From NCBI RefSeq assembly GCF_003967575.1, contig NZ_BIFT01000001.1, positions 124,001-188,000 on the forward strand: a stretch of 64,000 nucleotides of DNA. The letters run 5' to 3'. The notes under the pieces were generated by a model, which saw only the letters and a list, made by a program, of their open reading frames with translations, had not been told where the DNA came from and searched no databases. The position numbers and the translations under genes are program-made. Position 1 is the stretch's first letter, and the number at the start of each line of letters is the position of its first letter. The stretch comes from Dictyobacter alpinus (lineage in GTDB: Bacteria; Chloroflexota; Ktedonobacteria; Ktedonobacterales; Ktedonobacteraceae). Below are positions 1-8,194 of the stretch, one piece after another.

Positions 1-72
1 TTTTAACCAGGATGCGATGGTTGCATCAACTATAGATTCTCCCAGTTCAGGGACATGAACTTCAACGGACAT
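1..72 (-). CDS. sucB: Dihydrolipoyl succinyltransferase E2 (partial, N-terminus only)
   Basis: Only the first 24 codons lie in the window; the gene continues past base 1. The peptide begins MSVEVHVPELGESIVDA, the typical start of the lipoyl domain of 2-oxo acid dehydrogenase E2 subunits. The E2 subunit transfers the succinyl group from its lipoyl arm to CoA in the 2-oxoglutarate dehydrogenase complex. A GGAGG-like ribosome site lies just upstream of the ATG, inside the end of sucA. The start overlaps the sucA stop by 11 bases, so the two are translationally coupled. Branched-chain or pyruvate E2 proteins start similarly; the sucA neighbour favours the succinyl type. Confidence 0.85.
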   Translation of the reverse strand, partial: MSVEVHVPELGESIVDATIASWLK

Positions 73-2926
73 AGTTTCCTCCGGGCTGTTTCAGCGACAA
101 ACTGGAGGCTTCGGTGATGATTTTTTCTTGCTCTGCTATATAGAGATCCCAGAAGCCCGCCGCTGGACTTGATCGTTCGGGACGAGAGATGACATCTACC
201 GTTATAGAACGGTTGACGATTTCCGCTAAACGTGGGGCCATATAACTCCACGCTCCCATGTTCTTTGGTTCCTCTTGTACCCATATTATCTCACGCGCTT
301 GTGGATAATTCTCCAGGACTTTTTTGATTTCTTCGCCAGGGAAAGGATAAAGCATTTCTACCCTTACAATGGCGATATCATCATTATGGTCATGATTGGC
401 GCGTGCAAGCAAGTCTATGGCTATTTTTCCTGTACAGAGAACCACACGACGAATACTGTTTGGATGCTGACGTGCCTGCTGATCATTGATGACTGACTGG
501 AACGTGCCTTTGGCAAGATCTTCTAGCCTGGATGCCGATTGCGGATTGCGCAAGAGTGCTTTGGGCGTCATGATCACAAGTGGTCGCGGATAGGCCTTAA
601 GATTGTGTGCTTGCAATCGCAAGAGATGATAATATTGGGCTGCGGTTGAGCAGTTAGCCACGCGCCAGTTGTCCTGCGCGGCCAGTTGCAGATAACGCTC
701 TAAACGCGCACTTGAGTGCTCAGGCCCCTGTCCTTCATAACCATGCGGCAAAAGCATAACAACGGATGAGTCCTGTTTCCATTTCGCGCGGCCCGAGGCA
801 ATAAATTGATCAATGATAACCTGGGCAACGTTGGAAAAATCGCCAAACTGGGCTTCCCACACTACCAATGTGTTTGGAGCATGAACACTATAACCATACT
901 CGAAACCTAGTGCTCCAACTTCACTTAATGGGCTATTATAAATGGAAAATGAGGCCTGCGAATCCATTAAATGTTGTAGGGGAATATAAGTATCGTCGTT
1001 ATCTTCACTGTGCAAAACTGCATTACGATGACTAAAGGTGCCTCTCTCAACATCCTGGCCGGTCAGACGAATAGCGGTACCCTCTGCCAGGATCGAGGCG
1101 AAGGCCAAGGCTTCTGCCTGCCCCCAATCAATGCCACCATCAGGTCCAAATGTGGTTCCTCGGCGTTGGAGAATACGTGCTAATTTAGTATTAATTGATA
1201 AACTCTTTGGCCAACTCAATAATTCTTCATTGTAGGATGTTAATTGCTCGCCAGAGAGATTAGCCGCAGGCTCAAGAGTTGGCCGTACACGTTTGCGTAA
1301 ACGATTTTTCTGCTCTTGTAGATTATAAACTCCCTCGTCGGCTTCACGTTTGGCTCGTTCCAGTTCGGCGATGGCATCCTTATTAATTTTTTCAGCTTCA
1401 CCTGGCTCAATGAGTTTCCGCTGCTCCAATAACTGAGCATACAGTTCACGTACCTTCGGATGATTGCGAATCTTTGCATACATCTGTGGCTGCGTAAAAG
1501 CTGGTTCGTCACCTTCGTTATGACCCCAACGCCGATATCCAACCAGGTCGATAACTACATCTTTGTGAAATTGATCTCGATATGCATGGGCTATACGCAC
1601 TGCGGTTAAACAGGCGAAAGGATCATCTGCATTAACATGAATGATTGGTATACTAAAGCCTTTTGCCAGATCACTTGCAAAAGGTGTTGAGCGACTATCT
1701 TCAGGATCTGTAGTAAAGCCTAACTGATTATTAGCGATAATATGAATCGTTCCACCAACCCAGTACCCACGTAAATGCCATAGGTTCATGGTTTCCGCTA
1801 CGACACCCTCGCCTGGAAAGGCGGCATCACCATGAATGAGGATAGGGAGGGTTTTATCAACATCTTGAAGGGGAGCACCCGCGACCGTGCGAATCTCTTG
1901 TGAGGCACGTGCCATCCCTCCAATAACTGGATTAACAAATTCAAGGTGGCTGGGATTTGGCGATAAGATAACTTTAAGGTCTATCGCGGCCCCTTCTCCA
2001 AAGAGATGTTCGGCTCCCAGGTGATACTTCACATCGCCAGTCCAGCCATAACCGAAACTGTCGGTGAGTGGCACACCCTCTTCATGTTTAGCATGGGAGA
2101 ATTCCGCGAAGATGGCTCCATATGGCTTGCCTAATACGTGTGCCAGTACATTAAGACGCCCACGATGCGCCATACCAATGACAACTTCTTTTGTCTCAGA
2201 ATCTACAGCGCCGGAGATAATTTCGTCTAACATTGGCACCAGCATATCGATGCCTTCAATAGAAAAACGTTTCTGGCCGGTATAACTCTGATGTAAATAG
2301 CTCTCAAAAGCCTCTACCTGGGTTAGCCGTTTTAATAATTTATACGCCTCTGCCGTCCTGGGATCACGATGGTAGAGGTTTAAGCCCACAGCATCCCGTA
2401 ACCAGCGCCGTTCATCTGGACTCTTTACTTGATCGAACTCATAACTAATAGTGCCGGAATACATTTTTTTGAGGGCTGCGAATGCCTCCCTGGCGTTCGT
2501 TGCCCCTTCCGCGGCATGTCCACCTACTACACGTGGCGATAACTGCTCTAAATCTTGCTCTGATAAACCGTACGTTTCAGGTAAGAGGGCAGGATCTCCC
2601 AATGGTTCGCTTCCCAATGGATCTAGATGTGCCCCAAGATGCCCTTTCTCGCGGATCGCGTGCGCATAGGTCGATGCAGCCACGATCTTTATGACTTGAT
2701 TGCGAGAATAGGCGGGGGTATCTTCATGGTCAGCGGTCGGTGTGGGACGTGCAGATCCGCTGGCTGTACCCGCTCGTTTTGGCGCTACCTCTGAATCCTC
2801 TTTTTTCCAGGAATCAAACGTAGTACGTGTTGCGGCATCAACAGACGTGGGATCTTGCTGATAACGTTCATAAAGCTCTAGAACGTAGCCTGCATTTGGA
2901 CCATAAAATCTCTCTAGGTTTTGCAT
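62..2926 (-). CDS. sucA: 2-oxoglutarate dehydrogenase E1 component
   Basis: This is a 954-residue thiamine-diphosphate enzyme that decarboxylates 2-oxoglutarate and passes the succinyl group to the E2 lipoyl arm in the TCA cycle. The N-terminus (FYGPNAGYVLELYERYQ) is the short E1o helical segment. It is followed by a low-complexity Ala/Thr/Pro linker near residues 45-70. The catalytic region carries GMAHRGRLNVL near residue 252, HGDAAFPGEG near 365 and the ThDP/Mg motif continuing to NNQLGF near 400. The transketolase-like pyrimidine domain and OGDH C-terminal domain follow. Length fits the family (about 930-960). The start is an ATG with AAGGA six bases upstream. It overlaps sucB by 11 bases, giving a sucAB operon. 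Confidence 0.97.
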   Translation of the reverse strand: MQNLERFYGPNAGYVLELYERYQQDPTSVDAATRTTFDSWKKEDSEVAPKRAGTASGSARPTPTADHEDTPAYSRNQVIKIVAASTYAHAIREKGHLGAHLDPLGSEPLGDPALLPETYGLSEQDLEQLSPRVVGGHAAEGATNAREAFAALKKMYSGTISYEFDQVKSPDERRWLRDAVGLNLYHRDPRTAEAYKLLKRLTQVEAFESYLHQSYTGQKRFSIEGIDMLVPMLDEIISGAVDSETKEVVIGMAHRGRLNVLAHVLGKPYGAIFAEFSHAKHEEGVPLTDSFGYGWTGDVKYHLGAEHLFGEGAAIDLKVILSPNPSHLEFVNPVIGGMARASQEIRTVAGAPLQDVDKTLPILIHGDAAFPGEGVVAETMNLWHLRGYWVGGTIHIIANNQLGFTTDPEDSRSTPFASDLAKGFSIPIIHVNADDPFACLTAVRIAHAYRDQFHKDVVIDLVGYRRWGHNEGDEPAFTQPQMYAKIRNHPKVRELYAQLLEQRKLIEPGEAEKINKDAIAELERAKREADEGVYNLQEQKNRLRKRVRPTLEPAANLSGEQLTSYNEELLSWPKSLSINTKLARILQRRGTTFGPDGGIDWGQAEALAFASILAEGTAIRLTGQDVERGTFSHRNAVLHSEDNDDTYIPLQHLMDSQASFSIYNSPLSEVGALGFEYGYSVHAPNTLVVWEAQFGDFSNVAQVIIDQFIASGRAKWKQDSSVVMLLPHGYEGQGPEHSSARLERYLQLAAQDNWRVANCSTAAQYYHLLRLQAHNLKAYPRPLVIMTPKALLRNPQSASRLEDLAKGTFQSVINDQQARQHPNSIRRVVLCTGKIAIDLLARANHDHNDDIAIVRVEMLYPFPGEEIKKVLENYPQAREIIWVQEEPKNMGAWSYMAPRLAEIVNRSITVDVISRPERSSPAAGFWDLYIAEQEKIITEASSLSLKQPGGNYVR

Positions 2927-3010
2927 GTATATTCCTTAGGTTAGTTGGTATAACTTACGGAACACGAAAGTGAGGAATGAGCCTCGTTGCTCGTGTCTCT
3001 GATCCAGCTA

Positions 3011-3051
3011 TTGTATTCTACCACTTACTATGGTATCATAACTTTACCATA
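3011..3051 (+). promoter_or_regulatory. Predicted promoter of the ileS T-box transcript, overlapped by an inverted repeat
   Basis: TTGTAT at 3011-3016 and TATCAT at 3034-3039 are 17 bases apart. A TG dinucleotide one base before the -10 makes it an extended -10 promoter. Initiation would be near 3046, shortly before the T-box leader. The arms TATGGTA (3029-3035) and TACCATA (3045-3051) form an inverted repeat across the -10 and start site, which could be an operator or chance. No regulator is identified. Confidence 0.45.
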
Positions 3052-3084
3052 CTCCAAATTATTCACGGTACTATCACCTATAGA

Positions 3085-3592
3085 AATTAGGACGAACGAG
3101 AATAAACTTTAGTTTCTGCGGCTGATAGAAGAAGCGAAGACTGGAGTCAGGTCATCTGTTGATCTAGCGCGCAAAGCGCGAATATCAGAATTATAATTAT
3201 ATAAAAGCAATGACGGAGCCAGTAGGCCGCTAACCTTGTTGTAGAGAGCCCGGGTGTGGTGAAACCGGGTACAAGCCGCACGCTGAATATCACTCCAGAG
3301 CTACGAGCCGAATGATGAAGACATCTGAAGTCTTACATTGTAGTAGGCATAGTCGGTTCCTTCCCGTTACCATGGAGGCATGTAGTCTGCCATTCTCTTA
3401 GGCGTTCCAGCACTTCGACTATCTTTACAAGTTGAGCCAAACCGTTATCACGGGGAAACTCTCGCTGGAGAATCTGGGTGGAATACAGTGTATAGAGTGA
3501 GCCAATGCATGGGAGGTGTCATGCAGGGCTAATCAGGGTGGTACCACGGGAGTTCCTCTCGTCCCTTTGTCGGACGAGGGGTTTTTTTGTTG
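3085..3592 (+). promoter_or_regulatory. T-box leader, isoleucine-type
   Basis: This is a tRNA-sensing transcription attenuator. The distal Stem I has the AGAGA bulge and GGTG loop (about 3244-3262). The specifier loop pairs AGTA (about 3221-3224) against GAAT followed by ATC at 3289-3291, an isoleucine codon. A long Stem II/III region follows. The T-box bulge sequence AGGGTGGTACCACGG is at 3535-3549 with TGGT (3539-3542) to pair with the tRNA acceptor end. It ends in an intrinsic terminator. Uncharged tRNA-Ile should stabilise the antiterminator and allow expression of the alaX-like gene and ileS. The specifier agrees with the downstream ileS. Confidence 0.94.
3555..3588 (+). terminator. Intrinsic terminator of the ileS T-box
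   Basis: A 10-bp stem (3555-3564 with 3572-3581, one G-T pair) closes a 7-base loop and is followed by seven T residues. It competes with the antiterminator that contains the T-box sequence. Confidence 0.9.
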
Positions 3593-3609
3593 ATAAAAAG
3601 GATCAAAAC

Positions 3610-4335
3610 ATGAAAACGAAACTCCTTTATCATACAAATAGCTTTACCTACGAGTGTACCGCAACCGTTGTTGCGGTGGAGGGCGATGATGTAGCCCTGG
3701 ATGCTACTGTGTTTTACCCGGGTGGTGGCGGCCAGATGGCTGATCGCGGCATGATTACCTGGCAGGGACAGGACTACCCTGGTAGCGTCATTGCGATGCA
3801 TAAGCGCAATGATGTGGTCTGGCATACGCTGGATTATCCCCCTCCGTCTATTGGTACCGAGGTCGTTGGCTCGATTGACTGGAATTTTCGCTATCAAATG
3901 ATGCGTACACATACCGCGCTCCATATTCTTTGTGGAGTGATCTGGAAAGAATTTGGGGTGCAAGTGACGGGAGGACAGATGTATCCCGATCGCGCACGCA
4001 TGGATTTTGCCATGGAGAATCTGGATAAAGAACGCATCAACTATATTGAGGATAAGATCAATCAAGCAGTTGAGGCGGATTATCCTATTCGGGTCTATTC
4101 ATTACCGCGCGAAAAGGCTTTTGCGATTCCAGATCTGGTTCGCACAAAGATTAATTTGCTGCCACCTGAAATTGCGGAGGTACGTATCGTTGAAATTGTA
4201 GGTCTGGACCTGCAGGCGGATGGTGGAACGCATGTCAATCATACACGCGAGGTAGGACACATTCACATTACGAAAACCGAGAATAAGGGCAGGATTAATA
4301 AACGTTTAGAGATCATGCTCGAATCTTCATTATAA
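3610..4335 (+). CDS. AlaX-like aminoacyl-tRNA editing protein
   Basis: This 241-residue protein matches free-standing AlaX editing domains, which hydrolyse mischarged Ser- or Gly-tRNA-Ala. The family motif HTALH lies near residue 101 and the second metal motif reads ADGGTHV near 206. In most members this is CGGTHV, so the Cys ligand is Asp here. It ends with the typical NKGR.NKR segment. An upstream in-frame extension would run through the T-box terminator and is rejected; the ATG at 3610 has an AAAAGGA site. It lies between the isoleucine T-box and ileS, so it should be co-regulated with IleRS. Substrate specificity cannot be assigned from sequence; an AlaX relative acting on another tRNA is possible. 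Confidence 0.88.
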   Translation: MKTKLLYHTNSFTYECTATVVAVEGDDVALDATVFYPGGGGQMADRGMITWQGQDYPGSVIAMHKRNDVVWHTLDYPPPSIGTEVVGSIDWNFRYQMMRTHTALHILCGVIWKEFGVQVTGGQMYPDRARMDFAMENLDKERINYIEDKINQAVEADYPIRVYSLPREKAFAIPDLVRTKINLLPPEIAEVRIVEIVGLDLQADGGTHVNHTREVGHIHITKTENKGRINKRLEIMLESSL

Positions 4336-4446
4336 ATAAACAGTAACCTTAATTGCACTTATTGTAATGCTTTCACATTACAACTGCTTCTACATTATAT
4401 CTGCGCTGCACCATAGTTTATAACCTTGGCCGCAGAGGAGGACACT

Positions 4447-7400
4447 GTGTCAGTAAAATCTAGTGTATTCAAGCCCGTTGTCGCAGCAGACCGTGTTGAT
4501 TATCCGAAATTGGAAGGATCAATCCAGAACTGGTGGGATGAACATAACGTCCGCCAGCAGTATATACGCCGTAATGAACACAGCGAGAAAAAATTCTCGT
4601 TCCTGGATGGTCCAATTACCGCGAATAATCCTATGGGCGTCCATCATGCCTGGGGCCGCACGTACAAGGATCTTTATCAGCGCTTTAAAACGATGCAGGG
4701 CTACAGACAGCGCTATCAGAATGGCTTCGATTGCCAGGGTCTGTGGGTCGAGGTCAATGTTGAAAAAGATCTAAACCTGCAAAACAAACGCGAGATCGAG
4801 GAGTATGGTATCGCGGCTTTTGTGGAAAAGTGTAAAGAACGCGTTTTTACGTTTGCCAAACGTCAAACCGAGCAGTCAATCCGCCTTGGCTACTGGATGG
4901 ATTGGGGCAACGACTATTACACGCTCTCAGATGAGAATAACTATACCATCTGGTCTTTCTTAAAGAAGTGCCAGGAGCGCGGCTTGATCTATAAAGGACG
5001 CGATGTGATGCCCTGGTGCTCACGTTGTGCCACTGGCCTTTCAAATATGGAGATCGAGGGTGAGGGTTATAAAGAACTGACCCACTTGAGTCTCTATGTG
5101 CGTTTTCCATTGGTGGATCGCCCAAATGAATACCTGCTAGCCTGGACAACTACGCCCTGGACCCTGGCTGCCAACGTGGCAGCAGCGGTAAATCCTGAGC
5201 TGACCTATGCGAAGGTTGAACAGGATGGCGAGTATTATTATCTGGCTGAACAACTACTCTCAGTACTGAAGGCCCTGAAAGGCCATGATAAGGGCGACTA
5301 TAAAGTCGTTGAAACCCTTAAGGGCGCCGACATGGTTGGCTGGAAGTATAATGGTCCTTTTGATGAGTTGCCAGCGGAAAAGGATGTACATCATACAGTG
5401 GTTCCCTGGAAGGAAGCCAATGCCAGTGAGGGTACGGGTATCGTGCATATCGCTCCCGGCTGTGGTCGCGAAGACTTTGGACTTTCCAAGGAGTTAGGGT
5501 TAGATGTAGTAGCTCCTGTCGATGAGTTTGGCGCCTACAAAGAGGGCTTCGACTGGCTGACAGGCAAACATACCTCTGAAGTTGGCAAACTGATAGCTGA
5601 TAATTTAACCCAGAAGGGTTTACTTTATCGCCCTCAGAATTACAAACACCGCTATCCTACTTGCTGGCGCTGTCATACCGAGCTAATCTTCCGTCTGGTT
5701 GACGAGTGGTTTATCTCAATGGAAACACTGCGCTATGAGATCATGGATGTGGTCCGCCAGATCCAGTGGATACCGGCCTTCGGTTTTGATCGCGAGATGG
5801 ATTGGTTGCGCAATATGGATGATTGGATGATCTCCAAGAAGCGCTACTGGGGCCTTGCCCTGCCGATCTTTGATTGTCAGCAATGTGGTAATTTTGAGGT
5901 TATCGGCGACCGTGAGGAGTTAAAGGCACGTGCCGTGGCCGGTTGGGACACCTTTGATGGTCATACCCCCCACCGCCCATATGTTGATGAGATCAAAATA
6001 CAATGCCAGAAGTGTGGTAGCGAAGTGTCGCGCATCAAGGATGTCGGTAATCCCTGGTTGGATGCGGGTATCGTGCCTTTTTCAACGCTGCATTATCGCA
6101 CAAACCATGAAAATTGGGAGGAGTGGTTCCCGGCAGAGTTTGTAACCGAGTCGTTCCCGGGCCAGTTTAGAAACTGGTTCTATTCGATGCTGGTTATGAG
6201 CACAGTCCTGGAAAAGACCGCTCCCTTTAAGACGCTGTTTGGCTATGCCACTCTGATGGCTGAAGACGGCTCACCGATGCATAAGTCAAGTGGTAATATG
6301 GTGGTCTTCGACGATGCAGCCGAACGCGTTGGCTCAGATACCATGCGTTGGCTCTATGCAAATCATATCCCAGAACAGAATCTCAACTTCCCAGCCATCC
6401 CGAGCGATAAGGCTATGCAGAAGTCGGCTGAGACTGGCCTGCCGGTCCGTCTGAGTGAGAAATGGATGCTCACGCGCCGCACACTGGATAAAATCTGGAA
6501 TGTGTACTGGTTCTTTGTGACCTATGCTAACATCGATCAGTTTGATCCATCACAACATCAACTGCCAGTGGCTCGTCGTAGTGAACTGGATCGTTGGATC
6601 ATCTCGGAGATGCAACAGACCATCCGTGACGTGACAACCGGACTGGAACAGTATGACACGACCAAACCAGCCGAGGCCATCCAAAATTTCCTGGATGATC
6701 TGTCTAACTGGTACTTGCGCCGCAGTCGCGAACGCATCTGGAAGTCTCAGATGGATGAGGATAAGGTCGGAGCATATCTTACCCTGTATGAGTGTCTGAC
6801 AACTATGATCACGTTGCTGGCTCCATTCCTCCCCTTCCTGACGGAAGAATTGTACCAGAATCTGGTCCGTAGCGTTGATGAGCAGGCACCTTTCAGTGTC
6901 CATTTGTGCGACTGGCCTACGGTTCGTACCGAACTGATCGATGAACAATTGACCAATGAAACCCATCTGGTAATGCGTATCGTTGGTCTGGGCCGTGCCG
7001 CCCGCGAGAAAGCTCAGATTCGTGTTCGTCAGCCTTTGAACGCCTTATATGTCCATGTTCCTAGCAACACTGAGGAGGAAGCCCTCAAACGTCTGAGCGA
7101 TCAGGTACTTGAAGAGCTGAATATCAAAAGCCTGGAATTGATGGGAGCTGATAGTGAGATGCTGGCCTATACGGTGCGACCTCAGGTCAAAGTACTGGGA
7201 CCAAAATTTGGGCCATTAGTACAGAAGATCCTGGCTCATCTGAAAGGTCTCTCCGCTCACGAAGCGCAGGAGGCTGCGACACAGTTACATACAACAGGAA
7301 CGCTAACTTTTACTGTAGCAGATAAAGAAGTCAGTCTTTCTCCGGATGAAGTACAAATTCTCGCGACCGCACGACCAGGATTTGTTACGGCTGAAGAGCG

Positions 7401-7761
7401 AGGCTATATCGCGGCCCTGGAAACCACGATCACACCTGAATTACGTGAAGAAGGTATGGTCAGGGATCTGATCCACTTCATACAGGATATGCGTAAGAAA
7501 GCCGGCTTTAATATTGAAGATCATATCGGGCTAGCGCTCTATACAGATATCAATCTAGCTCAAGTCTTACAGCCATATCAACAAGAAATCATGGCCGAAA
7601 CCCTGGCATTAAACCTGCTGCTTTCAATCAGCCAGCGCGACTTCCCCTCCTTCGAGGAGGTTTATCGTGAGCGTATCTCACCAGAATCCGCCAAGAAACT
7701 GGAGGGATACACCATCGACGTCGTCCTTGGCAAAAATGTCAGAGACGGCAGCCAACTCTAA
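4447..7761 (+). CDS. ileS: Isoleucine--tRNA ligase
   Basis: This 1104-residue class I synthetase charges tRNA-Ile. The HIGH-like motif is HHAWG near residue 63, preceded by the family-typical GPITANNPMGV. The CP1 editing domain is present (EGTGIVHIAPGCGREDFGL). Zinc-type Cys pairs occur at CWRCH, CQQCG and CQKCG. The KMSKS position reads HKSSGN near residue 615, an unusual version. The anticodon-binding domain and a long C-terminal extension follow, as in the larger IleRS subtypes. I use the GTG at 4447, because GAGGAGG ends five bases before it; an in-frame TTG at 4426 has no such site. It lies 111 bases after the AlaX-like gene, under the same T-box. Confidence 0.95.
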   Translation: MSVKSSVFKPVVAADRVDYPKLEGSIQNWWDEHNVRQQYIRRNEHSEKKFSFLDGPITANNPMGVHHAWGRTYKDLYQRFKTMQGYRQRYQNGFDCQGLWVEVNVEKDLNLQNKREIEEYGIAAFVEKCKERVFTFAKRQTEQSIRLGYWMDWGNDYYTLSDENNYTIWSFLKKCQERGLIYKGRDVMPWCSRCATGLSNMEIEGEGYKELTHLSLYVRFPLVDRPNEYLLAWTTTPWTLAANVAAAVNPELTYAKVEQDGEYYYLAEQLLSVLKALKGHDKGDYKVVETLKGADMVGWKYNGPFDELPAEKDVHHTVVPWKEANASEGTGIVHIAPGCGREDFGLSKELGLDVVAPVDEFGAYKEGFDWLTGKHTSEVGKLIADNLTQKGLLYRPQNYKHRYPTCWRCHTELIFRLVDEWFISMETLRYEIMDVVRQIQWIPAFGFDREMDWLRNMDDWMISKKRYWGLALPIFDCQQCGNFEVIGDREELKARAVAGWDTFDGHTPHRPYVDEIKIQCQKCGSEVSRIKDVGNPWLDAGIVPFSTLHYRTNHENWEEWFPAEFVTESFPGQFRNWFYSMLVMSTVLEKTAPFKTLFGYATLMAEDGSPMHKSSGNMVVFDDAAERVGSDTMRWLYANHIPEQNLNFPAIPSDKAMQKSAETGLPVRLSEKWMLTRRTLDKIWNVYWFFVTYANIDQFDPSQHQLPVARRSELDRWIISEMQQTIRDVTTGLEQYDTTKPAEAIQNFLDDLSNWYLRRSRERIWKSQMDEDKVGAYLTLYECLTTMITLLAPFLPFLTEELYQNLVRSVDEQAPFSVHLCDWPTVRTELIDEQLTNETHLVMRIVGLGRAAREKAQIRVRQPLNALYVHVPSNTEEEALKRLSDQVLEELNIKSLELMGADSEMLAYTVRPQVKVLGPKFGPLVQKILAHLKGLSAHEAQEAATQLHTTGTLTFTVADKEVSLSPDEVQILATARPGFVTAEERGYIAALETTITPELREEGMVRDLIHFIQDMRKKAGFNIEDHIGLALYTDINLAQVLQPYQQEIMAETLALNLLLSISQRDFPSFEEVYRERISPESAKKLEGYTIDVVLGKNVRDGSQL

Positions 7762-8194
7762 AACCAGTAGTCAAACACCATATGCACATATTGCCTACAT
7801 AGAAACTTTGTGGAGAGCAGGGCGAGGCGGTCGCGACCGCCTCGCCCTGCTCTCCATAAACCAGCGAGCGCCATAGGCGCGAGGTGTGCAGGATCAGTTC
7901 CGCTGATCATAAAACTAAATGAGTCCTGTCATGGTGTTGATAGGGCTCCCCTTTTGCTATAATGATAGAATTGCAGCGAATGAACAACTGGCCAAATATT
8001 CCTAATTTTCACCAGCAGAGCTACATACATGTACCCTCTTTCCCTTCATCGCTACATCTATATTTCACAAAATATCACCCTGTTTAACATACATATAACA
8101 TCTTTGCCTGTTATATGCATATTATTTCTTTCATAGTCTTTATCCAGTTATGCAAGTAACGGATGATTATTTACATGTAAATAAAGGTACCCAT
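7762..8194. other. Intergenic region after ileS
   Basis: About 430 bases without a supported gene. It holds the large palindrome at 7811-7856, then two small adjacent hairpins (GCGCC..GGCGC near 7868-7880 and GATCAG..CTGATC near 7891-7907). The rest is AT-rich sequence before the amidase. No T-run follows the palindrome. I see no tRNA or conserved RNA. Confidence 0.6.
7811..7856. terminator. 46-bp perfect palindrome downstream of ileS
   Basis: The sequence is a perfect inverted repeat with no loop, centred on TCGCGA at 7831-7836, and very GC-rich. It lies 50 bases after the ileS stop and would fold into a very stable hairpin. Termination or 3'-end protection is likely, but there is no T-tract, so it is not a canonical intrinsic terminator. 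Confidence 0.6.

Noticed and set aside
3505..3609. In-frame extension of the AlaX-like gene upstream of 3610
   Set aside because: It runs through the T-box sequence and terminator; the ATG at 3610 has its own ribosome site.
3529..4065. 178-codon minus-strand frame antisense to the AlaX-like gene and T-box
   Set aside because: It lies opposite a recognised gene and a structured RNA and has no family-like sequence.
7862..7909. Two small hairpins resembling part of a tRNA
   Set aside because: There is no cloverleaf, T-loop or acceptor pairing.
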